From assembly GCA_905480385.1 (NCBI GenBank), contig CAJQQC010000088.1, positions 1 through 46,115 of the forward strand: a stretch of 46,115 bases of DNA. The letters are read 5' to 3'. This document shows positions 19,477 through 28,651 of the stretch, one piece after another (within the stretch, counting starts at the first letter, position 1; every line of letters begins with the position of its first letter). The stretch comes from an uncultured Winogradskyella sp. GTDB lineage: Bacteria; Bacteroidota; Bacteroidia; Flavobacteriales; Flavobacteriaceae. The notes beneath the pieces were generated by a model. The model made no database searches. It saw nothing but the letters and a program-made list of their open reading frames with translations, and was not told where the DNA came from. Both the position numbers and the translations under genes were made by a program.

Positions 19477-21861
19477 ATGCTAAAACGACATTTTCTCGTT
19501 TGTATTCTAACTATCAGTTTTGTTGCAACAACTACTGCACAAGACTTTTCTGCATTATGGCAAGATTATTTTTCTTTTTTTGACATTGTTGATATTACAC
19601 GAAGTGATTTTAAAATATACGCAGCATCAGAAAATGTAATTTTTAGTTACGATATTAATTCAAATGAAGTTGAAAAAGTCACTACCATTCAGGGACTTTC
19701 AGGTGAATTAATTTCTACGATAGAGTTTAGTGAAGAAAACCAACTTTTACTAATAGGTTATAAGAACGGGCTCATTGAAATTTATTTTGAATCTGACCAA
19801 AGTGTTCTTAGCGTTGTAGACATATTAGAAAAAGAAAGTATAGATCCTAGTATCAAAACTATCAATGACTTTAATGAGGATAATGGGTTTGCTTACATTT
19901 CTACAGATTTTGGTATTTCTGTTTATGATTTAGAGCGTCTAGAGTTCGGAGACACTTATTTTATAGGTGATAATAACACTCAAATTCCAGTTGAAAAAAC
20001 AACTATTTTTAATGACTTTATTTATGCGGCTTGTAATGGTGGCAATGGTATAAGAAAAGGTGCATTGACAAACCCCAACATTATAGACTCAAGTCAGTGG
20101 CAAACTATAACAAGTGGAAGTTATGTGTCTATAGAAACAGTCGATAATCGATTATATGGATTACGCACGAATAGAAATCTTATCGAGTTTATAAACGATG
20201 CATTAACACCTGTTTTTAACTTTGGTGTATTGCCTCTGGATTCTGAAGCGGTAGATGGGCAACTATTATATACTACACCAGATTCCGTATTTATATTTAA
20301 TTCAGCAGCTAGTTTAACAGCCCAGATAAATCAGACTATTGAATATGATACAAACTTTAGTACTGCGATAAGTTTGAATTCCGAAATTTACATAGCGACA
20401 AGTAGTTTTGGAGTTTTACAAACCAATATAAATGACCTTGTTACTTTTAACGAAATACGTCCAGATGGTCCGTTACGTAATAACGGCTTCAAAATTCAGG
20501 CTTTCAGAAATGGTGTATGGGTTACTTTTGGAGAGCATGATCAATTTCTAAATCCTTATCCTTTAAATAGCAGAGGTATTAGTATATTAAGAGATGAAGA
20601 ATGGGATAATAAGCCGTTTGATAGTCTTTTAGGTATGCGAGAGTTGAATAAAATCACCATTAATCCCGAAAATCCAAATCAAGTATTTGTGAGTTCTTTT
20701 ATTGATGGAATGTTAGAGTTTAATAATTTTGAGGCCACTAATTTTTTTGATGAAACAAATAGCCCATTACAATCATTAATTTTTCCTTCATTACCAGATT
20801 TAATTGATATTAGAACAGGTGCTTCAGCCTTTGATGACGAAGGTAACTTATGGAATATGACAAGTCGAGTCGACTTGGCATTAAAATCGTATAACCCTGC
20901 AAGTAATCAATGGCGTACATTTAGTTTTGAAAATTTTATTGAAGATCCAGTTTTTGATGAGACAGGATTCTATGACATAGCCGTAGATAATAATACAGAA
21001 ACAAAATGGATTGGGTCTTTCTTTAATGGATTGATTGCGTATAACGAAAATGAAAGTCCTAGAATAAAGCAAATTAAGAACGAAACCCAAGGCTTACCGA
21101 CAAGTTGGGTAAGAACTTTAGCGATTGATAACTCAGGCCAATTATGGATTGGTACAGGTTTTGGGTTAAGGGTTTTGTTTAATACATCTGGATTTTTTGA
21201 TGATGAAAATATTGTTGTAGAACCAATCATATTTCTTGAAGATGGCCTAGCTAGAGAGCTCTTAGAAAACCAAGCTATTACAGATATCGAGGTAGATGGT
21301 TCCAATAATAAATGGATTGCAACTGTAGATTCTGGCGTATTCTATGTTAGTCCAAATGGACAAACAACTATTTACCATTTTACAAAAGACAATTCTCCAT
21401 TACCAACAAATGCCATTAATGATATATCTATTGAAGAGAGTAATGGTACCGTATATTTCTCTACACCAAATGGATTATTATCATTTAGAGCAGGTGGCTC
21501 TGCAACTGTTGAGGAGTTAACTGATGCTTATGTATATCCAAATCCTGTAAGACCAGAGTATAATATTTTGGGGGCTAGTGATTTAAATGATATTAATAAA
21601 GGAGTTAAGATTGTTGGGCTTACAGAAAATGTAAATGTAAAAATTACTGATGTTACCGGAAACCTAGTTGCAGAAGCCCAATCAAGAGTCAATAGAAGAA
21701 ATTCTAATTTAAGAACTAATTTTGCTATCGATGGAGGTACAGGTATATGGAACGGAAAAAACTTAGCAAATAATGTTGTAGCCTCTGGCGTATACCTCAT
21801 AATTATTAATGATTTGGATACTTTTGAAAGTAAAATTTTGAAACTTCTTATTGTTAGATAA
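19477..21861 (+). CDS. porZ: PorZ-like type IX secretion protein (two propellers plus C-terminal domain)
   Basis: A 794-residue exported protein. The signal peptide ends near Thr-Ala-Gln. It is followed by repeated beta-propeller blades with two-component-regulator-propeller repeats (for example the TKWIGSFFNGLIAY and QLWIGTGFGLRVL types). The C-terminal region has YPNPVRPEYN, then WNGKNLANNVVASGVYLIIIN, which is a T9SS-type C-terminal domain. PorZ of Porphyromonas gingivalis (about 776 residues) has this layout and presents A-LPS to the sortase. A position directly upstream of recO is what I remember for flavobacterial porZ. recO follows after 11 bases. The alternative is a generic propeller T9SS cargo protein. 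Confidence 0.78.
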   Translation: MLKRHFLVCILTISFVATTTAQDFSALWQDYFSFFDIVDITRSDFKIYAASENVIFSYDINSNEVEKVTTIQGLSGELISTIEFSEENQLLLIGYKNGLIEIYFESDQSVLSVVDILEKESIDPSIKTINDFNEDNGFAYISTDFGISVYDLERLEFGDTYFIGDNNTQIPVEKTTIFNDFIYAACNGGNGIRKGALTNPNIIDSSQWQTITSGSYVSIETVDNRLYGLRTNRNLIEFINDALTPVFNFGVLPLDSEAVDGQLLYTTPDSVFIFNSAASLTAQINQTIEYDTNFSTAISLNSEIYIATSSFGVLQTNINDLVTFNEIRPDGPLRNNGFKIQAFRNGVWVTFGEHDQFLNPYPLNSRGISILRDEEWDNKPFDSLLGMRELNKITINPENPNQVFVSSFIDGMLEFNNFEATNFFDETNSPLQSLIFPSLPDLIDIRTGASAFDDEGNLWNMTSRVDLALKSYNPASNQWRTFSFENFIEDPVFDETGFYDIAVDNNTETKWIGSFFNGLIAYNENESPRIKQIKNETQGLPTSWVRTLAIDNSGQLWIGTGFGLRVLFNTSGFFDDENIVVEPIIFLEDGLARELLENQAITDIEVDGSNNKWIATVDSGVFYVSPNGQTTIYHFTKDNSPLPTNAINDISIEESNGTVYFSTPNGLLSFRAGGSATVEELTDAYVYPNPVRPEYNILGASDLNDINKGVKIVGLTENVNVKITDVTGNLVAEAQSRVNRRNSNLRTNFAIDGGTGIWNGKNLANNVVASGVYLIIINDLDTFESKILKLLIVR

Positions 21862-21872
21862 TCATAAATCAT

Positions 21873-22595
21873 ATGATTATAAAGTCTCACATTATTGTTC
21901 TCAGTAAAATCAAGTATAAAGACTATGACCTTATAGTCCGAGCATATACAAAACATCGTGGTGTGGTAAGTTACCTTATTAAAGGAGGTTTAAAATCTTC
22001 AAAAGCTAACCGTTCAAAAGTTGTTTATTTTCAGCCTTTGATGCAGTTATCTGTAGAAGAAAATTATAAATCAAATCAATCACTGCATTATCTTAAGGAT
22101 ATAAAATCGAGTTATATTTATAAAACGCTTTATGCCAATGTCTATAAAAGTGCAATTGTTTTGTTTCTGTCTGAATTACTCTCTAACATTTTAAAAGAAG
22201 AAGAGCAAAATGAAGGCTTATTTCATTTTATCGAAACCGCATTTCAGTATCTGGATAATGAAGAGCATTATGCAAATTTCCATATTCTTTTTTTATTAAA
22301 ACTATCACGATATTTAGGATTTCAGCCAGATAAGTCAAAAGGCGAATCAGATTTTTTTAACCTACAGTTAGGTTCTTTTGAAGCATTTTCAACAGGGAGT
22401 TATTCTGTTTCAGGAAAAAATTTAACATTACTAAAACAACTGCTGGGCATAAATTTTGATGAATTGACTTCTGTAAAGATGAATGCTCAGGAACGTCAAG
22501 ACTTTTTAAGTATGCTATTGTTATATTTTGAGTTACATTTGGAGGGTTTTAAAAAACCAAAATCATTAACTGTTTTAAGTGAAGTTTTTCGCTAG
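21873..22595 (+). CDS. recO: DNA repair protein RecO
   Basis: A 240-residue mediator that helps RecA load onto SSB-coated DNA in the RecFOR pathway. The N-terminal OB-fold is recognisable by KSHIIVLSKIKYKDYDLIVRAYTKHRGVVSYLIKG. The helical C-terminal domain, with LSRYLGFQPD, follows. The zinc cysteines of some RecO proteins are absent, as is common in this phylum. It lies 11 bases after the porZ-like gene and overlaps or abuts the following receptor gene, suggesting one transcript. Confidence 0.93.
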   Translation: MIIKSHIIVLSKIKYKDYDLIVRAYTKHRGVVSYLIKGGLKSSKANRSKVVYFQPLMQLSVEENYKSNQSLHYLKDIKSSYIYKTLYANVYKSAIVLFLSELLSNILKEEEQNEGLFHFIETAFQYLDNEEHYANFHILFLLKLSRYLGFQPDKSKGESDFFNLQLGSFEAFSTGSYSVSGKNLTLLKQLLGINFDELTSVKMNAQERQDFLSMLLLYFELHLEGFKKPKSLTVLSEVFR

Positions 22596-25035
22596 TAAAT
22601 TGACTACAACATTGAATTTTTCAAAATTTAAAATTATAGTTCTAATGCTAAGTTTGTCAGTGTTTTTCGCACATGCGCAAACTATTGTTGTAAAAGATGC
22701 TGGGTCAAGTGAACCCATTCCTGGAGTGGTTTTGTATAATTTTAAAAAAAACAAGTCAGTAGTTACAGATATAGATGGTAAGGCGGACTTAAATATTTTT
22801 AAGAACAATGAGATTATTATTTTTCAAAGTTTTTCGTTTAAAAAAATTCAATTTTCAAAACGTGAAATCATCAATAAGAACTTTGAAATTTTAATGGTTT
22901 CTGATGTCGAGGGACTAAATCAAGTCGTAATTTCAGCAACTAAATTCGAACAAAATAAAAGAGATATTCCTCAACGAATATTAAGTCTCAGCGCTAAAGA
23001 CATCACTCTAGCAAATCCACAAACAAGTGCAGATGCATTGGTATTATCTGGTAATATTTTTGTTCAAAAAAGTCAATTAGGAGGCGGAAGTCCCATTATC
23101 AGAGGATTTTCAACTAATAGACTATTAATTGCTGTCGATGGTGTTAGGATGAATAATGCCATTTTTAGAGGCGGTAATGTTCAGAATGTCATTTCTATAG
23201 ATCCATTTACAATAAATAATACAGAAATTACTCTTGGAGCAGGTTCCGTTGTTTATGGTAGTGATGCTATTGGGGGCGTTATGAGTTTTTATACACAAAA
23301 ACCGCAATTGTCTTACAAAGATGAATTATTTTTAAAAGCAAATGCCGTTACACGATATTCTTCAGCAAATAATGAAAAAACACTCCATGCAGATGTAAAT
23401 TTAGGCTATCAAAAATGGGGATTCCTAACAAGTGTAAGTTATTCGAATTTTGGTGATTTGAGAATGGGAAATTACGGTCCTGATGAATATCTAAGAAATC
23501 AATTTGTTCAAACTATTAATGGTGTAGATACATTAATAAATAGTTCAGAACCCTTAGTTCAAAATCCTACAGGTTATGACCAAGTTAGTCTTATGCAAAA
23601 GGTTCATTTTGAACCAGAAGATAATTTAAAGTTTGATTTAGGGTTACATTATTCAGTGACATCAGAATATGGTAGATACGATAGGTTAATTAGACCGAGA
23701 GATAATGGTTTGCGTTCAGCTGAGTGGAATTATGGTCCTCAAAAATGGTTTATGAGTAATTTGACGGTAACCAAACTAAGTAGTAATTCTAACTTTTATG
23801 ATAAGATTAAAGCTACAGCAGCATATCAAAACTTTCAAGAAAGTAGAATTGATAGAAATTTTCAATCCAACATCCGCAGAACCCGAACTGAAACAGTCGA
23901 TGCATTATCCTTCAATCTTGATTTAGAAAAACAGTTAGGTAACAAGTCAAGCCTATTTTATGGATTAGAATATTTATATAACATGGTTGGTTCAGAAGGT
24001 TTTGAAACAAATATTACAACAAATCAGAATTCAGCTTCATTATCTCGTTATCCTGATGGATCTACTTGGCAATCTATAGCAGCTTACACCAGTTATAAAT
24101 ACAGACCAAATGATAAGTTTGTATTTCAATCTGGTATGAGATATAATCATGTTATTGCTAATGCAGACTTTAAAGCTAATAACACTTTTTTAAACCTTCC
24201 CTTTAATACTTCAGAAATTAATTCAGGGGCACTTACTGGAACAGCTGGAATTAGATGGATTCCTGGTAAGATGGTAGAATGGAGTTTTAACGCATCTACA
24301 GCATTTAGAGCACCAAATATTGACGATATTGGTAAGGTGTTTGATTCTGAACCAGGTTCAGTTGTTATCCCAAATAATGGATTAAAACCTGAATATGCTT
24401 ATGGCGCTGAGTTAGGCTTGAAACTAAATTTTGATGATTGGGTTAAGTTAGATATGGCAACATACTATACTTTTTTAGACAATGCACTTATAAGAAGAAA
24501 TGCAACTTTAAATGGTCAAAACGAGATAGTCTATGATGGGGAGTTAAGTACAGTTCAGTCTATGCAAAATGCATCAAAAGAAAATATTTATGGCTTTGAA
24601 GTTGGTCTTGAAATTAATTTTTCTGAAAATTTAAGAGTTACGTCTCAGTATAATATTATTGGAGGTATCGAAGAAGATAATAATACTGAAAACCCTATAA
24701 GACATATAGTGCCAGATTTTGGGCGTACCAATATTGCATGGAAGCACAAAAATTTTAAGTTTGATTTTTTCGCTAATTATAATGGGGAATTATCTTTTGA
24801 GAATTTAGCACCATCAGAATTAAGTAAAGATTATTTGTATGCTAGGGATAAAAATGGTAATCCATTTTCACCATCTTGGTATACCTTAAATTTAAGAATG
24901 CAATATAAGTTTAATGATAAATATGATATCACTGTAAGTCTAGAAAACATCACAGATCAGCGTTATAGGGCTTATTCTTCAGGTATTTCTGGTGCAGGCA
25001 GAAATCTTATCATCTCCGCAAAATATAGTTTATAA
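22579..25035 (+). CDS. TonB-dependent receptor, haem/haemoglobin-receptor type
   Basis: An 818-residue outer-membrane receptor. Order: signal peptide ending in FFAHAQ (residues 28-34), carboxypeptidase-regulatory-like domain (about 35-115), plug (about 118-250), then a 22-strand-type barrel ending in a C-terminal aromatic-rich strand. The plug has SPIIRGFSTNRLLIAVDGVRM and GAGSVVYGSDAIGGVM, resembling haemoglobin/transferrin-type receptors, so haem or iron uptake is plausible. The GTG start at 22579 overlaps recO by 17 bases. A TTG at 22600, four bases after the recO stop, is an equally good start. The ATG at 22645 would truncate the signal peptide. Confidence 0.85.
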   Translation: MKFFASKLTTTLNFSKFKIIVLMLSLSVFFAHAQTIVVKDAGSSEPIPGVVLYNFKKNKSVVTDIDGKADLNIFKNNEIIIFQSFSFKKIQFSKREIINKNFEILMVSDVEGLNQVVISATKFEQNKRDIPQRILSLSAKDITLANPQTSADALVLSGNIFVQKSQLGGGSPIIRGFSTNRLLIAVDGVRMNNAIFRGGNVQNVISIDPFTINNTEITLGAGSVVYGSDAIGGVMSFYTQKPQLSYKDELFLKANAVTRYSSANNEKTLHADVNLGYQKWGFLTSVSYSNFGDLRMGNYGPDEYLRNQFVQTINGVDTLINSSEPLVQNPTGYDQVSLMQKVHFEPEDNLKFDLGLHYSVTSEYGRYDRLIRPRDNGLRSAEWNYGPQKWFMSNLTVTKLSSNSNFYDKIKATAAYQNFQESRIDRNFQSNIRRTRTETVDALSFNLDLEKQLGNKSSLFYGLEYLYNMVGSEGFETNITTNQNSASLSRYPDGSTWQSIAAYTSYKYRPNDKFVFQSGMRYNHVIANADFKANNTFLNLPFNTSEINSGALTGTAGIRWIPGKMVEWSFNASTAFRAPNIDDIGKVFDSEPGSVVIPNNGLKPEYAYGAELGLKLNFDDWVKLDMATYYTFLDNALIRRNATLNGQNEIVYDGELSTVQSMQNASKENIYGFEVGLEINFSENLRVTSQYNIIGGIEEDNNTENPIRHIVPDFGRTNIAWKHKNFKFDFFANYNGELSFENLAPSELSKDYLYARDKNGNPFSPSWYTLNLRMQYKFNDKYDITVSLENITDQRYRAYSSGISGAGRNLIISAKYSL

Positions 25036-25066
25036 AAAAAGCCTTATCGAATAGAAAAGGCTTTTT
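25036..25066 (+). terminator. Rho-independent terminator after the haem-type receptor
   Basis: A 10-bp stem (25036-25045 and 25057-25066, AAAAAGCCTT and its complement) ending in TTTTT, directly after the receptor stop. It closes the porZ-recO-receptor unit and separates it from recX. Confidence 0.85.
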
Positions 25067-25243
25067 GATTTATGCAATGTTAAATTATTTTTTGATTGCT
25101 TTTTTTGAAATTATTTGCCCATAAGAGACAAAAGAAAAAAATAACAGTATTATTGCTATTTGGGGGGATTCTCGTAGCATAACAGTGTATTAGTTGTATA
25201 ATATATCTTATAAAATAACGAAATTTAAACTTATTTTTGTTTA

Positions 25244-25717
25244 ATGAACTCAAAAAAAACGTATTCTTTTGATGAAGCGCAGATATTGCTAGAAAATTAC
25301 TGTGCATATCAGGAACGTTGTCATAAGGAAGTTACCGATAAGTTAAAGAATATGAGAATGATACCTGAAGCAATTGACAATATAGTAGTGCATCTAATTC
25401 AGAATAATTATCTTAACGAAGAACGCTTTGCGAAGGCTTTTACAAGAGGAAAATTCAGGATAAAAAAATGGGGGAAAAATAGAATAATAAGAGAGTTAAA
25501 GTTCAGACAAATTTCTGATTATGCTATAAAGAGCGGATTGAAAGAAATTGAATTAGATGTTTATCATAAAACATTGCAAGAATTAACCGAAAAACGAATA
25601 GCCCAAGTCAAAGAAAAAGATAGATATAAAAAAAGGAAGAAAGTTGCAGATTATCTTTTGTATCGTGGATGGGAATCTAACTTAGTTTATCAGAAAATTA
25701 ATGAGTTGATAAATTAG
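25244..25717 (+). CDS. recX: RecX family regulatory protein
   Basis: A 157-residue protein that limits RecA filament activity. It has the all-helical tandem three-helix repeats of RecX, with AYQERCHKEVTDKLKN at the N terminus and NNYLNEERFAKAFTRGKFRIKKWGKNRI in the middle. A possible -7 box TATTTTTG at 25232-25239 would place the transcript start almost on the ATG, that is, a leaderless message; this is uncertain. The upstream gap 25067-25243 is otherwise plain AT-rich sequence. Confidence 0.9.
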   Translation: MNSKKTYSFDEAQILLENYCAYQERCHKEVTDKLKNMRMIPEAIDNIVVHLIQNNYLNEERFAKAFTRGKFRIKKWGKNRIIRELKFRQISDYAIKSGLKEIELDVYHKTLQELTEKRIAQVKEKDRYKKRKKVADYLLYRGWESNLVYQKINELIN

Positions 25718-25721
25718 AAGA

Positions 25722-26579
25722 TTAAGCTTTATTAGTCCGTAAAATTGCCTGTTCATTTTTCCAGTCAATCCAATTTTGACCTTTTATTCTTCGCATTACA
25801 TTATCAAAACTTCGCATTACAAACACATTATAAATCGCTTTGCCTAAATTTTTTGGATTACGAGCAATAGCACGTAAACTCATAGAAAAGCCAGGTGTTA
25901 TATACTTCATATGATGCCAGTAACCTTCTGGCATATATAATACTTCTCCATGATTGAGGTTACAAATCCAACCTTTTGCATTTTTTAGAGCGGGCCATTT
26001 ATCAAAATTAGGATTATCAAAATCAATATCTTCTCTAGTAATTAAAGAATATGGAATTTTATATAAATATTTATTCTGTTTTTGGTCAAATAGGATACAT
26101 TGTTTTTTGCCTTCAAAATGAAAATGAAATATATTAGCTAAATCAATATCGTAGTGCATAAATGTGTGCGAATCTCTACCACCAAAAAATAGCATTGGCA
26201 ACCCTTTCATGAGTTGTAATCCAAAGTTAGGAAAGCTAAAATCTTTTTGAAGTTGCGGAACTTCTTTTAGAATATTCCAGAGAAAAATACGATACTTTGT
26301 TGGCTCGCGCTTAAGTAAATCTACATAATCACTCATCTTCATCTTAGCATGTGCTTCATTGAATCCATCTTTGTAATCTACAGGTCTATCATCGTATAAA
26401 GGCACCATGATGTCTCCGGCAACTTCTTTTATGTAATCAAGATTCCACTTGGTGTAAGCAGGCCAGTCTTCTACAAAACATTCAATAACCACAGGTTTTT
26501 GTGGTTTGAAGTAATTTTTAATAAAATTCTCTTTTGTGATAGTTTTCACTCGAGGAATTTGTTGTAGATTCAATTGCAA
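25722..26579 (-). CDS. JmjC-like cupin (cupin_8) Fe(II)/2-oxoglutarate oxygenase family
   Basis: A 285-residue protein with the cupin-8/JmjC signature. HxD iron ligands are His142 and Asp144 in FMHYDID, and the distal ligand is His222 in MPEGYWHH. GKKQCILFD is in the usual 2-oxoglutarate-side position. Such proteins hydroxylate protein or small-molecule substrates; the target is unknown. The start is TTG at 26579: an in-frame stop lies 18 bases upstream and no ATG occurs in the N-terminal family region (QLNLQQIPRVKTITKENF). It lies downstream of the BtuB-like receptor but beyond a terminator, with its own -7-like box, so it is probably independent. Confidence 0.85.
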   Translation of the reverse strand: MQLNLQQIPRVKTITKENFIKNYFKPQKPVVIECFVEDWPAYTKWNLDYIKEVAGDIMVPLYDDRPVDYKDGFNEAHAKMKMSDYVDLLKREPTKYRIFLWNILKEVPQLQKDFSFPNFGLQLMKGLPMLFFGGRDSHTFMHYDIDLANIFHFHFEGKKQCILFDQKQNKYLYKIPYSLITREDIDFDNPNFDKWPALKNAKGWICNLNHGEVLYMPEGYWHHMKYITPGFSMSLRAIARNPKNLGKAIYNVFVMRSFDNVMRRIKGQNWIDWKNEQAILRTNKA

Positions 26580-26598
26580 CGTAAGAAAATTTAAAAAT

Positions 26599-26606
26599 CA
26601 AATTTA
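26599..26606 (-). promoter_or_regulatory. Possible -7 box of the cupin gene
   Basis: The minus strand reads TAAATTTG, a perfect TAnnTTTG, 20 bases before the TTG start. ATTT stands where the -33 TTTG should be. Confidence 0.4.
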
Positions 26607-26640
26607 ATAAAACGTTATGATTTTTAAATAATTGTATAAA

Positions 26641-26680
26641 AAAAAGACCTCAAAGATTTTAAACCACCCGAGGTCTTTTT
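26641..26680 (-). terminator. Rho-independent terminator of the BtuB-like receptor gene
   Basis: An 11-bp stem (26641-26651 and 26670-26680; AAAAAGACCTC and its complement) with an 18-base loop and a U-run on the minus strand, 36 bases after the receptor stop. Confidence 0.8.
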
Positions 26681-26715
26681 AAAAGAATCATTATTTAGCT
26701 AAATCTCTTTATTCT

Positions 26716-28551
26716 TTAATTGAGCGTATAACGCAATCCAAACAACACATTACTTGGTGGCATAGGCACAAACCCAGCTTCGATATAATCTGCATTAAAA
26801 ATGTTGCTTGCTGTTACAGTAAGTTCCATCTGTTTTAATTGAATAGCTAAAGAAGCATCCCAAACATTGTAGGTTTGTCCTGTAGTTCGTTCGGCATATT
26901 TATAAATAATATTTTGACGTACATTTTTAAAGAGTTGTGTGCTTAATCTTGTGATATATTGATGTCTCAATGTATTTAAAGAGTAACGCGATAAATCTGG
27001 ATTTTGATCCATAATATTATCATCTAAATACGAATATCCAAAAGCTAAAGTTTGATTAAACTCATTGATTTTAAAATTATAAGCTGCATCAACTTCTAGA
27101 CCTTGAGTGTTAACATCTCTTATATTTGTTGCAGTAAAAATACCAGTAGTCGTATTCGGTCTTATGTAGTCTATAAGATTTTCAGCATCTCTATTAAATA
27201 CAGCTACAGAAGCGTTGAATTTAGGTGAAAAATATTTTAAACCAACTTCTTGAGAAAAAGCTTCTTCTGGTTTTAAATTTGGATTACCTGCGGTGGCAGG
27301 GTCACTATAAAATAAATCTGTGTAAGTTGGAATTCTGTATGTATAACCAACATTACCATAAGCACGTAAATTATCTGTTATAGAATATCCAATATCTAAA
27401 CCAGGGAAAGCATTAAACTTAAAATCAGTAAAATAAGTTGCAGCAACACCGGGAGTGATATCTAATTTGCCATCAGCTAAATTAAAGCGATGCTCTAAAA
27501 AAGCAGTCGCCATAAAACGATTTCTACTTCCTAAATTATTACTTCTTAAGTCTACTTTGGCTAAGTCTAAACCAAAACCAGTAACTCCTAAATTTGAAGT
27601 GTATGAAGCGTTAGCTTCTGCACCAACTTTGTTAGATACGTGGAAGTTTCTGAAAAAACTTGGGTCTTCTCGACGCAATAAAAACTCATCTTGGTTACGT
27701 CTCCAATACACGCGAGGTTTGATTTTTAAATTTCCTTTTGTAAAAGTAGTAGTGAACGCAAGAAGACTATTCTGAGTTTCTTCATATTCCGTGAATCCAC
27801 GACTTGGCGGCGTATAAAAATTTTGAGCACCAAACTTACGTTCCATAAACGTGGCAATCATTTGTATAGGTTGCTTGTCCTCGTTAAACGTGCTTTTTAT
27901 AAAATAATTTGAATTATCATAATCTGAATTTAAACGGTAACCTTCAGAAGTCACACGACCAATATGAACAATATGCGATGAGTTTTCTAAATCTACACCT
28001 GCAGTAATGTTTCCGTTTAACTGACCAAAAGAGCCTGTTTCAATATTAGCAGAAACTGTATTCTCAATATTTTTTTTGGTTACAATGTTAATGGCACCAG
28101 TAAATGCATTTTGCCCAAAAACTCTGGCTGCTGGCCCTTTTACGATTTCGATACGCTCAATAACTTCAATTGGTAACGCAGCATTCATGGTATGGTGTCC
28201 TGTTTGTGCATCGTCCATTTTTATCCCATCGATAAGTAATAATGTTTGGTCAAATCCGCCACCACGAATAAATAAATCGGCCTGACTTCCACCAGTACCA
28301 CGTCGTCTAACATCTACACCAGCCACTTGTTGTAACAGGTCTGCAACATTTACGGCAGCACTATTTTTAATATCTGTTTGGGTAATAATGTTTATGGTTC
28401 TCGAATTTTTTTTGAATGGTAAATCTATTCGAGCTGAAGTGACAACAACTTCTTTTAAAGTATCTGTTTCTATTTCAGACTTTTCTTGTGCATTTATCTG
28501 AAATGTAGTAGCCATAACAATAGCAATGTAGTAGATATGATTTTTCATCAT
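26716..28551 (-). CDS. TonB-dependent receptor, BtuB-like, substrate unknown
   Basis: A 611-residue outer-membrane receptor with signal peptide (cleavage near Ile-Asn-Ala-Gln), a plug of about 35-165 and then a barrel. No carboxypeptidase-like domain precedes the plug. The plug has DTLKEVVVTSARI (TonB-box region), VADLLQQVAGVDVRRRG and FGQNAFTGAINIVTKKN. The size and plug resemble BtuB/colicin-I receptors. The upstream gap of 81 bases is too short for a cobalamin riboswitch, so B12 is not indicated. It is divergent from a MocR-type regulator, with shared repeated boxes between, so that regulator probably controls it. The tandem Met codons at 28551 make the start ambiguous by one codon. Confidence 0.88.
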   Translation of the reverse strand: MMKNHIYYIAIVMATTFQINAQEKSEIETDTLKEVVVTSARIDLPFKKNSRTINIITQTDIKNSAAVNVADLLQQVAGVDVRRRGTGGSQADLFIRGGGFDQTLLLIDGIKMDDAQTGHHTMNAALPIEVIERIEIVKGPAARVFGQNAFTGAINIVTKKNIENTVSANIETGSFGQLNGNITAGVDLENSSHIVHIGRVTSEGYRLNSDYDNSNYFIKSTFNEDKQPIQMIATFMERKFGAQNFYTPPSRGFTEYEETQNSLLAFTTTFTKGNLKIKPRVYWRRNQDEFLLRREDPSFFRNFHVSNKVGAEANASYTSNLGVTGFGLDLAKVDLRSNNLGSRNRFMATAFLEHRFNLADGKLDITPGVAATYFTDFKFNAFPGLDIGYSITDNLRAYGNVGYTYRIPTYTDLFYSDPATAGNPNLKPEEAFSQEVGLKYFSPKFNASVAVFNRDAENLIDYIRPNTTTGIFTATNIRDVNTQGLEVDAAYNFKINEFNQTLAFGYSYLDDNIMDQNPDLSRYSLNTLRHQYITRLSTQLFKNVRQNIIYKYAERTTGQTYNVWDASLAIQLKQMELTVTASNIFNADYIEAGFVPMPPSNVLFGLRYTLN

Positions 28552-28594
28552 TTATTTTTTATGAATATGTAAATATAACTTTTGCAAAAGTCGT

Positions 28595-28651
28595 AACTTT
28601 CCGGACGATTAAACTAGTCCAGTTTTAAAATAATGAATAGTCCGGTTAAAG
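28595..28651. promoter_or_regulatory. Putative operator with three related boxes between receptor and regulator
   Basis: Three related sites share a core TmGTCC. One on the minus strand (28595-28610) reads AATCGTCCGGAAAGTT. One on the plus strand (28611-28629) reads AAACTAGTCCAGTTTTAAA. One on the plus strand (28635-28651) reads GAATAGTCCGGTTAAAG, overlapping the first codons of the regulator. The two plus copies are 23 bases apart (direct repeat); the minus copy forms an inverted pair with the first. MocR-family dimers are known to bind direct repeats, sometimes with inverted elements. The assignment is inference. Confidence 0.5.

Noticed and set aside
28552..28632. Cobalamin riboswitch before the BtuB-like receptor
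   Set aside because: The gap is 81 bases, too short for the aptamer, and no B12-box-like sequence is seen; the repeated boxes suit a protein operator better.
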